This document shows, in pieces, positions 1 through 6,049 of a DNA stretch of 12,484 nt. Location: positions 1-12,484 of the forward strand of contig JAZQCY010000112.1 of assembly GCA_045546555.1 (NCBI GenBank). Direction: 5' to 3'. The notes beneath the pieces are model-generated. The model was not told the DNA's origin. It worked only from the letters and a program-made list of their open reading frames with translations, and searched no databases. This DNA comes from UMGS172 sp045546555. Its GTDB lineage: Bacteria > Bacillota > Clostridia > Oscillospirales > Acutalibacteraceae. Position 1 is the first letter of the stretch; every line of letters starts with the position of its first letter. A program made the translations under genes and the position numbers.

Positions 1-26
1 TTCTACATCATTGCAGTGGTCGTTGT

Positions 27-99
27 CAAATTTTCTTTGAAAATTTGTTGCCAAATCGAAGATTTGGCGTGGAAATAACACTTTCAGAGTTATTTCCAC
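27..99. repeat. Three tandem perfect hairpins in the leader region
   Basis: Three inverted repeats follow one another with almost no spacing. The first has 9-base arms at 27-35 and 39-47 with a TTT loop. The second has 8-base arms at 50-57 and 61-68 with a GAA loop. The third has 11-base arms at 69-79 and 89-99. None is followed by a run of T on either strand, so they do not look like simple terminators. They may be an extragenic palindromic element or structured RNA at the end of a gene outside the window. No ORF is visible in 1-145. TATAAT-like boxes at 113-118 and 121-126 could be the -10 of the next gene, but no convincing -35 is present. Confidence 0.6.
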
Positions 100-145
100 A
101 TTCAACCACCATTATAATAATATAATTATCTACGGAAGGTGCCAA

Positions 146-1405
146 ATGGAAAAAATCACCTTAAAAAACGGTTTGACCGTTGCGCTTGATTTGAGGCCGA
201 ATGCGCACTCGGCGGCTATCAGCATTTACATAGCGGCAGGCAACCGTTTTGAAAATTCTAAAATCTGCGGAATATCACATTTTATCGAGCACATGGTGTT
301 CAAGGGCACGACCACACGCTCGTCTGAGGCCATTGCACGTGAGTCTGACCTTATGGGCGGTCAACTCAATGCCTTTACCGCCAAGGAATACACCTGCTTT
401 TACTCGAGGGCTTTGACCGAGCACGTTGGCAGAACGGTACATCTTTTGTGCGATATGATATGCAATCCCCTGTTCGATGCTCACGACCTTGAAACCGAGA
501 AGGGTGTCGTGTTGGAGGAGATCGGAATGTATGAGGACTCGCCCGAGGATCTTTGCTCCGATCTTCTGAACGCCACCTGCTATAAGGATAAGCCGCTTGG
601 CTTTAACATTCTCGGCACACGGGATACCGTGCAGGGCTTCACCGCCGATTCTTTAAGAGAATATATGGCGGCAGTCTATGTGCCCGAGCGCATTGTGGTG
701 GCGGTGTGCGGCAGCTTTGACCGAAACGAGGTTTTGGACATCCTTGAAGGCTATTTCGGCCAACGTCCAAACACGGGCAACCCCATAAAATGCGACCGAA
801 TGGACATTGCCGACGGCATTACACTTAAAAAGCGTGCCAACGAGCAGACGCAGGTTGCCTTTTGCTTTAACGGTCTGCCCTACGGGCACAAATTGAGATA
901 TGCCGCATCGTTCTTCTCGTCCATTTTGGGCGGCGCATCGTCATCGAGGATCAATCGCCGTATACGTGAGGAATTAGGGTTGACCTATTCGGCCTATTCG
1001 TTTACTTCAAACTATCTTGGGACGGGGCTTTTCGGCATTTCGGCAGGACTTGCGCCCAAAAATCAGGAGCGCTTTTTCACCGAGGTGGCCAAAATACTGG
1101 GCACCATGCCCGATAGCTTGACCTTGGAGGAGATCGAGCTGACACGTGAGCAGTTTAAGGCAGGCATTGTGCTTTCCAACGAAAGTATGTCGGCCATTGC
1201 CTCGTCGGCAGGTCGACAACTGCTGTTGAACGGTCGGTATATCGACCTTGACGAGACCTTGAAGGAAATAAGCTCGGTCACGCTTGATGAGGTCAAGGAG
1301 GCCGCAAGGCTTGTGACCGACCCTAAAACGTTAGCTTTGGCCGCCGTGGGCGAAACGCACGACGAGCAGTTTTACCGTGAAATGCTCACAAAGCTTGCAC
1401 GGTAA
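146..1405 (+). CDS. M16 family (M16B) zinc metallopeptidase
   Basis: This encodes a 419-residue pitrilysin/insulinase-type peptidase of the processing-peptidase-like M16B group. The inverted zinc motif HxxEH is at residues 45-49 (HFIEH), and the third ligand is expected at E124 or E125 in the VLEEIGMYEDSPE stretch, about 75 residues further on as in the family. The second half carries the inactive-lobe domain with the R...Y region (IREELGLTYSAYS, about 276-288) that completes the active site in this family. The length is normal for a single M16B subunit. No signal peptide is visible, so it is probably cytoplasmic and acts on peptides, but the substrate cannot be told from sequence. The ATG is preceded by GGAAGG at 134-139 with 6-base spacing. 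The following gene has its own promoter, so this gene may stand alone; no clear terminator follows it. Confidence 0.93.
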   Translation: MEKITLKNGLTVALDLRPNAHSAAISIYIAAGNRFENSKICGISHFIEHMVFKGTTTRSSEAIARESDLMGGQLNAFTAKEYTCFYSRALTEHVGRTVHLLCDMICNPLFDAHDLETEKGVVLEEIGMYEDSPEDLCSDLLNATCYKDKPLGFNILGTRDTVQGFTADSLREYMAAVYVPERIVVAVCGSFDRNEVLDILEGYFGQRPNTGNPIKCDRMDIADGITLKKRANEQTQVAFCFNGLPYGHKLRYAASFFSSILGGASSSRINRRIREELGLTYSAYSFTSNYLGTGLFGISAGLAPKNQERFFTEVAKILGTMPDSLTLEEIELTREQFKAGIVLSNESMSAIASSAGRQLLLNGRYIDLDETLKEISSVTLDEVKEAARLVTDPKTLALAAVGETHDEQFYREMLTKLAR

Positions 1406-1422
1406 CGCCTACAACGATTATA

Positions 1423-1451
1423 TTGACACCCGTCAATTGATTTGATATAAT
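1423..1451 (+). promoter_or_regulatory. Consensus sigma-A promoter for the YbjN-like gene
   Basis: TTGACA at 1423-1428, a 17-base spacer and TATAAT at 1446-1451 match the housekeeping consensus perfectly. A small inverted repeat, TTGAC/GTCAA (1423-1427 and 1432-1436), overlaps the -35 and could be an operator, although 5-base arms are weak evidence. Transcription would start about 20 bases before the ATG-proximal GGGAGG at 1467-1472. Confidence 0.85.
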
Positions 1452-1480
1452 AATTGTAGAAATTTTGGGAGGTTTTTATT

Positions 1481-1888
1481 ATGCCGAAATACAAACAGAT
1501 CTTTATGCGCGGACTTCAAGAAAAGCGCATTGCTTTTACCGATTTTAACGAGCGCCAGGTTCGCATTGTTTACACCGGTAACAATCTGAAATCCATCCCC
1601 ATTCACATTTCGTTCGACGAGGACGACGACCGTGATTGCGAGCTCTTTTGCCTTGAGATCGCCAACTTCAGCGACAAGGTCGGAGAGGGACTTGTGCTTT
1701 GCAACGACCTGAACGAGAAGTACCGTTGGGTGAGATTTTATCTTGACAGCGACAACGATCTTGTGGTAGCCGCCGACGGCGACTTCAGCGAGAATTTTGT
1801 CTGCGACGATAACCTTGTAAACATTCAGCGCCTTGTCAACGCCATTGACCTTGCCTACCCCCAAATCGCCCAGGAGCTTTGGGGCTAA
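1481..1888 (+). CDS. Small acidic YbjN-domain-like protein
   Basis: This is a 135-residue soluble protein with no signal peptide or membrane segment. It has an acidic cluster FDEDDDRDCE at about residues 46-55. The pattern of short beta strands followed by helices, with phrases such as KYRWVRFYLDSDNDLVVAADGDF, resembles the YbjN/type III secretion chaperone-like fold (PF10722) seen in many small bacterial proteins of poorly known role. The family assignment is by pattern memory only and moderate. GGGAGG is 8 bases before the ATG. It is a single-gene unit, with a perfect consensus promoter upstream and a strong terminator 15 bases after the stop, so high constitutive expression is likely. Function is not known; a regulatory or chaperone role would be a guess. 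Confidence 0.8.
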   Translation: MPKYKQIFMRGLQEKRIAFTDFNERQVRIVYTGNNLKSIPIHISFDEDDDRDCELFCLEIANFSDKVGEGLVLCNDLNEKYRWVRFYLDSDNDLVVAADGDFSENFVCDDNLVNIQRLVNAIDLAYPQIAQELWG

Positions 1889-1903
1889 ACCGTACTAAAT
1901 CAC

Positions 1904-1940
1904 CACCGCCCGCAGGTTATCTGCGGGCGGTGTTTTTTTT
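1904..1940 (+). terminator. Rho-independent terminator
   Basis: A perfect 12-base GC-rich stem (1904-1915 with 1921-1932, loop GTTAT) is followed by eight T residues at 1933-1940. It ends the YbjN-like transcript. The convergent zinc-ribbon gene stops only 5 bases further on. The opposite strand has no T run after the stem. Confidence 0.95.
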
Positions 1941-1944
1941 GGGA

Positions 1945-2586
1945 TCAGTAATCGAGCTCTGACTTTTCAATCGTGCCTTTAGCAATGAAAATGCCGTCAG
2001 CATCCTCGACAAGGAATTTTGAGCCGGTTTCAAGCAACTCCTTCGGCACGGCCGACTTGTTGATGATACGGACATCATAGGTCAAACTGCCCTTTTGGTT
2101 CGGATGAAACACAACCGGCACCATACCGTCCGAAAATGCCTGTTTGAATTTCTCGTCATCGGTCTCTGTTTTGAATTTCAAGCCATAAACACCATAGGGT
2201 TTTATGTATTTTGAGGAGTTGACCGTCGCCTTGGCATCGGGTTCTAAATACAGTATTTTGTGTGTATCGCTATCACACGGCATTAAGGGTTTATCTTTCT
2301 GCGTAAAGTATATCAACAATACCGGGCAACCAAGAGACACCAAAAGCAAACAAACTTGAATGATGATTCCGTATTCTTTTAGCACTGCAAATAATGCAGC
2401 TCCTACCATTGCAATTGCTAAAGCTAACACAGCTTTACCGAGCCCAATACTGCAATACGTACTTTTTTGATTGCAAGCATGACACCGCAATGCCATACCA
2501 CGCGAAGCACCATACAATTTGTTGTTGTTTAATTTTCTTTTACTGAATGATTTCACGCCACAATGTGGGCAGCGAAATTTTTTCAT
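1945..2586 (-). CDS. Zinc-ribbon protein with two membrane segments
   Basis: This predicted 213-residue membrane protein starts with a zinc ribbon: C6-x2-C9 and C35-x2-C38. Two hydrophobic segments follow, at about 51-69 and 72-94, then a soluble C-terminal half of about 115 residues with beta-rich character. The upstream in-frame ATG at 2616 is rejected: the ATG at 2586 has GAGAGG 8 bases before it, and starting there puts the first zinc-ribbon cysteine at residue 6, as is typical. I do not recognise the C-terminal domain. The membrane-spanning part uses more A/T-ending alanine and leucine codons than the neighbouring genes, which could mean different ancestry. It stands apart from the rubredoxin operon upstream, separated by about 100 bases with a hairpin. 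Confidence 0.8.
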   Translation of the reverse strand: MKKFRCPHCGVKSFSKRKLNNNKLYGASRGMALRCHACNQKSTYCSIGLGKAVLALAIAMVGAALFAVLKEYGIIIQVCLLLVSLGCPVLLIYFTQKDKPLMPCDSDTHKILYLEPDAKATVNSSKYIKPYGVYGLKFKTETDDEKFKQAFSDGMVPVVFHPNQKGSLTYDVRIINKSAVPKELLETGSKFLVEDADGIFIAKGTIEKSELDY

Positions 2587-2625
2587 ATAATTAACCTCTC
2601 TCGTATCAATAATCACTTAATTTTA

Positions 2626-2652
2626 GAGACAAGGGGACGATCCCCTTGTCTC
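2626..2652. repeat. 12-base perfect hairpin between the zinc-ribbon and rubredoxin genes
   Basis: The arms GAGACAAGGGGA (2626-2637) and its exact complement (2641-2652) enclose a three-base loop. No T run follows on either strand, so it is a poor rho-independent terminator, though it could stall or protect the end of the rubredoxin transcript. The motif with GACAAGGGGAC recalls dispersed palindromic elements common in Firmicute genomes. On the minus strand a weak promoter for the zinc-ribbon gene (TTGTCT, 17 bases, TTGATA) would begin inside the arm. Confidence 0.55.
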
Positions 2653-2689
2653 ATGAGTACTGATGCCCTCGAGTTTTTTGTGTTTTGGA

Positions 2690-2848
2690 TTATTCCTCGG
2701 AGAACATATCCTTGCCTACTCCGCAAAGAGGGCACTCGAAATCCTCGGGCAGATCCTCAAACTTGGTTCCGGGAGCGATACCGCCCTCGGGATATCCGAC
2801 TGCCTCGTCATAGACCCAGCCGCAAGCGTCACAAACATACTTTTTCAT
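2690..2848 (-). CDS. rub: Rubredoxin
   Basis: This is a 52-residue rubredoxin, a small one-iron electron carrier of the cytoplasm. Both iron-binding pairs are present, C6-x2-C9 (CDACGW) and C39-x2-C42 (CPLCGV), with the usual spacing and the family phrase WVYDEAVGYPEGGI followed by APGTKFEDLPEDF. Length and motif spacing are those of a normal free rubredoxin. GGAGG is 7 bases before the ATG. It is the last gene of the operon after the flavodiiron fusion and ferritin, 35 bases behind ferritin. In anaerobes rubredoxin passes electrons to flavodiiron proteins, rubrerythrin or desulfoferrodoxin. Here the flavodiiron protein has its own rubredoxin domain, so this free copy may serve another acceptor. 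Confidence 0.97.
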   Translation of the reverse strand: MKKYVCDACGWVYDEAVGYPEGGIAPGTKFEDLPEDFECPLCGVGKDMFSEE

Positions 2849-2883
2849 AAATGATTCCTCCAAATTTTCTGAATAACTTTATA

Positions 2884-3393
2884 TTACAGTACCAACGAAG
2901 GTGCGCTGTAAACACGTGCTCCAAGCTCCTGATTGAGCAGATAAAGGCTTCTGGGGTCGGTGCCGAACAGCTCCATCTTGGAGATGAGGTCGTTGGCGTT
3001 GGTCTCCTCCTCACCCTGCTCCTTGACAAACCAATCGAGGAACTGCATGGTGCGGAAGTCCTTGACATCGTAAGCCGCAGCATAGATGTCATTGATGAGT
3101 GAGGTTACATACTCCTCATGCTCAAGGCCTGCCTTCAAAACGTCCATACTCTCGTTGAAGACCTTGTCGGGCTTGGCAATTGCGTCAAGTGTTACGACTT
3201 GATTCTCGTTCTGCAGGTAGGTGTAGAAAAGCATTGCGTGGTCTCTTTCCTCCTGAGCCTGGATCATATACCAGTTGGCAAAGCCGTCAAGACCCTTCGC
3301 CTTAAAATAGTTTGAGAAATCCAGGTACAAATATGCAGAGTAAAATTCTTTGTTTATCTGCTGATTAAGTAATTCGTGAACCTTTTTATCCAT
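2884..3393 (-). CDS. ftnA: Bacterial non-haem ferritin
   Basis: This 169-residue four-helix ferritin subunit would assemble into a 24-mer iron-storage cage, oxidising Fe(II) and storing it as ferric mineral. The full ferroxidase set is present at E16, E49, H52, E93, Q126 and E129, one position before the E. coli FtnA numbering (E17, E50, H53, E94, Q127, E130), including the QEERDHA motif. Length is normal. AAGGAG stands before the ATG, and the gene begins 15 bases after the flavodiiron stop, so the two are co-transcribed. The operon couples iron storage to oxygen removal, which limits Fenton chemistry during oxygen exposure. Confidence 0.97.
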   Translation of the reverse strand: MDKKVHELLNQQINKEFYSAYLYLDFSNYFKAKGLDGFANWYMIQAQEERDHAMLFYTYLQNENQVVTLDAIAKPDKVFNESMDVLKAGLEHEEYVTSLINDIYAAAYDVKDFRTMQFLDWFVKEQGEEETNANDLISKMELFGTDPRSLYLLNQELGARVYSAPSLVL

Positions 3394-3408
3394 AATAATT
3401 CTCCTTTA

Positions 3409-5199
3409 TTATTTTATTTCTTCAAAATCACTTGCACCGTGCTTGCACAACGGGCAGATGAAATCCTCGGGTAAGGTCTCGCCCTCGTAAACGTAGCCGC
3501 AGATCTTGCAGACGTAACCCTTCTTGCCTTGCGTTTCGGGCTTGGGCTTTACGTTCTCGAAGTAGTAGCTGTAGGTCATGGTCTCACGGTCGGAGATGAC
3601 CCTTGCCTCGTCTACAGAGCAGATGAACATTCCGTGGGTATCAAGGTCAACATACTGCTCGACCTTTAAAGACATGAATGCGTTGGTGTATCTCGGAAGA
3701 ACAACCAGACCGTTGTCCGAACGGAGCGGCTCACAATCGGCAAACTTGTCAACGTTACGTCCGCTCTTGAAGCCGAACTGCTCAAACACCTTGAACGGTG
3801 CATCGACCGTCAGACAGTTGATGTTCATCTTGCCGGTCTGCTTGATAACGTGGTGCGAATAGTTGTCCTTATTGATGGTGACGGCAATTCGGTTGGGGGT
3901 GTTTGTAACCTGGGTGACGGTGTTTACGATAAGTCCGTTGTCCTTTTTACCGTCGTTGGAGGTGACAACATACAGTCCGTAGCCGATCTTGAAAAGTGCC
4001 GTCATATCGTTCTTATTGGCGGTGTTTTCCGACAAGGCGAGGTAATCACGGCAAAGCTCATCGGCCAAGGCGTTAAGCTTTTCGGTGCTTTCCTCGTTCA
4101 AAGCCGACAAAATGGTAACGGTATTCTCGGCAAACTGCAGGTTCTTGGACTTTTCAAGCATACCCCTCATAACCTTGGCGGCTAAAGGCGCCCAGCTTCC
4201 GTTTTCGATGAAAGCAACAGTGCGGTTCTGGAAATTGCGCTCGGTCAGATGGGTGATAAACTCGTGCATAAAGGGGAAAATCTCGGCATTATAGGTTGTG
4301 GTGGCCAACACGAGCTTGGAGTATCTGAAGGCATCCTCAACTGCCTCTGCCATGTCGCAACGTGCAAGGTCATTTACAACGACCTTGGGGCAACCGTTGG
4401 CGATCAGCTTTTCTTTAAGCTGCATAACCGCCTTTTTGGTGTTGCCGTAGACCGAGGTGTAGGCAATCACAATGCCCTCCTCCTCAACACTGTAGCTCGA
4501 CCAAGTATTATAAAGGTTGAGGTAATAGCCAAGGTTTTCCTTCAAAACGGGACCGTGCAACGGGCAGATGGTCTTGATATCAAGACCTGCGGCCTTTTTC
4601 AAAAGGCTCTGAACCTGAGCACCGTATTTTCCGACGATGCCGATGTAGTAGCGTCTTGCCTCGCAGGCCCAATCCTCCTCAACATCCAATGCGCCGAACT
4701 TGCCGAAGCCGTCGGCCGAGAAAAGAACCTTATCGTAAGAATCGTATGTCACGATAACCTCAGGCCAATGTACCATCGGTGCCGTAACAAAGGTCAGAAC
4801 GTGCTTACCCAAGGGAAGCTCGTCACCCTCACCCACCACTATTCTGCGGTCGCTGAAATCGGTGCCGAAAAAGTTTTTCATCATATTGAAGGCCTTTTGC
4901 GACGACACGATCTGTGCCTCAGGGTAGGTCTTCATAAAATTCATTATGTTGGCCGAATGGTCAGGCTCCATGTGCTGAACCACAAGGTAATCGGGCTTGC
5001 GGTCACCTAAAGTATTCTGAATATTATCCAACCACTCGTGGGTGAAGTTGGCGTCAACCGTATCCATAATGGCGATCTTATAGTCAACAATGGCATAAGA
5101 GTTATATGACATGCCGTTGGGGACAACGTATTGACCCTCAAAAAGGTCGATCTTATGATCGTTGACGCCGATATATTTGATATCTTCCGAAATAAACAT
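3409..5199 (-). CDS. fprA: Flavodiiron protein fused to flavin-reductase and rubredoxin domains (FprA-Hrb-like)
   Basis: This 596-residue fusion would reduce oxygen to water and/or NO to N2O in the cytoplasm. Domains in order: a metallo-beta-lactamase-like diiron core (about 1-238) with ligands H76-x-E78-x-D80-H81, H144, D163 and H215; a flavodoxin domain (about 241-390) with the FMN loop TSVYGNTKK; a flavin-reductase-like FMN domain (about 397-548); and a C-terminal rubredoxin (about 559-596) with C564-x2-C567 and C582-x2-C585. The rubredoxin is the shortened type, with 14 residues between the pairs against 29 in the free one nearby. In Moorella thermoacetica FprA and Hrb (flavin reductase plus rubredoxin) are separate proteins; here they appear joined. 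The start at 5199 is chosen because AGAGGTG precedes it and MFISEDIKYIG matches family N-termini; the in-frame ATG at 5259 would overlap the -35. First gene of the ferritin-rubredoxin operon. Confidence 0.95.
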   Translation of the reverse strand: MFISEDIKYIGVNDHKIDLFEGQYVVPNGMSYNSYAIVDYKIAIMDTVDANFTHEWLDNIQNTLGDRKPDYLVVQHMEPDHSANIMNFMKTYPEAQIVSSQKAFNMMKNFFGTDFSDRRIVVGEGDELPLGKHVLTFVTAPMVHWPEVIVTYDSYDKVLFSADGFGKFGALDVEEDWACEARRYYIGIVGKYGAQVQSLLKKAAGLDIKTICPLHGPVLKENLGYYLNLYNTWSSYSVEEEGIVIAYTSVYGNTKKAVMQLKEKLIANGCPKVVVNDLARCDMAEAVEDAFRYSKLVLATTTYNAEIFPFMHEFITHLTERNFQNRTVAFIENGSWAPLAAKVMRGMLEKSKNLQFAENTVTILSALNEESTEKLNALADELCRDYLALSENTANKNDMTALFKIGYGLYVVTSNDGKKDNGLIVNTVTQVTNTPNRIAVTINKDNYSHHVIKQTGKMNINCLTVDAPFKVFEQFGFKSGRNVDKFADCEPLRSDNGLVVLPRYTNAFMSLKVEQYVDLDTHGMFICSVDEARVISDRETMTYSYYFENVKPKPETQGKKGYVCKICGYVYEGETLPEDFICPLCKHGASDFEEIK

Positions 5200-5230
5200 T
5201 TTTAACACCTCTGAAAGTTGATTTGATACT

Positions 5231-5259
5231 ATTATACACTTAAACTTCAAGTAATTCAA
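5231..5259 (-). promoter_or_regulatory. Promoter of the flavodiiron-ferritin-rubredoxin operon
   Basis: Read on the minus strand, TTGAAT (5259-5254), 17 bases and TATAAT (5236-5231) form a good sigma-A promoter about 32 bases before the ATG. The spacer contains an imperfect inverted repeat ACTTGAAGTTTAAGT (one mismatch in 7-1-7). It resembles weakly the palindrome in the fer/crp intergenic region, matching at 9 of 14 positions, and could be a second site for the same regulator. The promoter makes the operon independent of the Fe-S protein gene that stops only 63 bases upstream. Confidence 0.7.
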
Positions 5260-5262
5260 TAA

Positions 5263-5961
5263 TCATTCCGAAATTTTCCCGTCGGTCGTGACGGTAATTA
5301 CCTGCCACGGAATAAATTTTCCGCTTGACATCAATGCATTTTTCACGGCCTGCTCGATTCCGCCACAGCAAGGCACCTCCATACGGATGACCTTGACGCT
5401 TTTTATGTTGTTATTTTTGATTATTGCCGTCAGCTTTTCGGTGTAATCAACCGAATCAAGCTTGGGGCAACCGATAAGGGTTATGTGGTTGCGGATGAAA
5501 TCGTTATGGAAATTGCCGTAGGCATAGGCGGTACAATCGGCGGCTATCAGAAGATTTGCTTCGTCAAAATAAGGTGCGTTGACGGGAACAAGCTTTATCT
5601 GACACGGCCACTGTTGAAGCTGACTTTGAACGGCCGTCGGCTTTGCGACGAGTGTTCCTCCTTTGCGGTTGAAGGCCTTAATGTTGGTGCCGGGGCATCC
5701 ACACGGAAGCTTGACATCGTGCTTTTGCATCTTGGCCTTGCTGACAGCCTCCTCGTCATAAGCAGGTGCTTCACGCTCCTCAAAGGTGATGGCATTTGTG
5801 GGGCAGGCCGGCAGGCAATCGCCCAAGCCGTCACAGTAATCCTCACGGGTGAGCCTGGCCTTGCCGTTGACCATCTCTATTGCTCCCTCGTGACAGGCGG
5901 CGGCACAAGCGCCGCAACCGTTGCATTTATCTTCATCAATTTTGATTATCCTTCTGAGCAT
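5263..5961 (-). CDS. Ferredoxin-domain Fe-S protein with Cys-rich C-terminal half
   Basis: This 232-residue cytoplasmic protein starts with a bacterial 2x[4Fe-4S] ferredoxin domain. Cluster one uses C13-x2-C16-x2-C19-x3-C23. The second motif reads C43-x5-C49-x3-C53-P, so the second cysteine of the usual CxxCxxCxxxCP is L46; that site may hold a three-cysteine cluster or use another ligand. The YCDGLGDCLPACP wording recalls a family widespread in anaerobic Firmicutes. The C-terminal part keeps further cysteines: CGC at 87-89, C120, C143, GCP at 164-166 and PCCGG at 197-201, the last like the CCG motifs of heterodisulfide-reductase-type subunits. It may therefore bind an additional cluster or react with thiols. 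GGAGGA is 9 bases before the ATG. It is divergent from the Crp/Fnr-type gene and upstream of the flavodiiron operon, suggesting an electron-supply or redox-sensing role. Exact function is unknown. Confidence 0.88.
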   Translation of the reverse strand: MLRRIIKIDEDKCNGCGACAAACHEGAIEMVNGKARLTREDYCDGLGDCLPACPTNAITFEEREAPAYDEEAVSKAKMQKHDVKLPCGCPGTNIKAFNRKGGTLVAKPTAVQSQLQQWPCQIKLVPVNAPYFDEANLLIAADCTAYAYGNFHNDFIRNHITLIGCPKLDSVDYTEKLTAIIKNNNIKSVKVIRMEVPCCGGIEQAVKNALMSSGKFIPWQVITVTTDGKISE

Positions 5962-5976
5962 TTAAGCGTTTCCTCC

Positions 5977-6035
5977 TTGATTTTCTGTGGATAGTATATT
6001 ATACTAAAACTAAAAAGTATGTTGAATTTTCAACA
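5977..6035. promoter_or_regulatory. Divergent overlapping promoters with a 16-base palindromic operator
   Basis: Plus strand: TTGATT at 5977-5982, 17 bases, TATACT at 6000-6005, facing the regulator gene. Minus strand: TATAAT at 6003-5998 with a weaker -35 TTCAAC at 6026-6021, facing the Fe-S protein gene. The two -10 boxes overlap inside a 7-1-7 palindrome (5992-6006). A second perfect palindrome, TGTTGAATTTTCAACA (6020-6035, 7-2-7), covers the minus -35 and lies in the 5' leader of the regulator gene. A 6-2-6 core is the architecture of several Crp/Fnr-family sites (for example PrfA boxes). Binding would be expected to repress both or switch between the two promoters. Confidence 0.65.
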
Positions 6036-6049
6036 AACGAGGTGTTTTT

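Noticed and set aside
1433..1864. 143-residue minus-strand ORF
   Set aside because: Mirror frame of the YbjN-like gene, which has a consensus promoter, ribosome binding site and terminator on the plus strand.
4249..5010. 253-residue plus-strand ORF
   Set aside because: It lies antisense inside the flavodiiron gene, whose domains and ligands are certain; the composition is that of a shadow frame and no ribosome binding site is evident.
5200..5259. 20 extra residues at the N-terminus of the flavodiiron protein
   Set aside because: The ATG at 5259 overlaps the predicted -35, while 5199 has its own ribosome binding site and the family N-terminus.
5485..5994. 169-residue plus-strand ORF
   Set aside because: It is antisense to the Fe-S protein gene, which has clear cysteine motifs, and shows no domain of its own.
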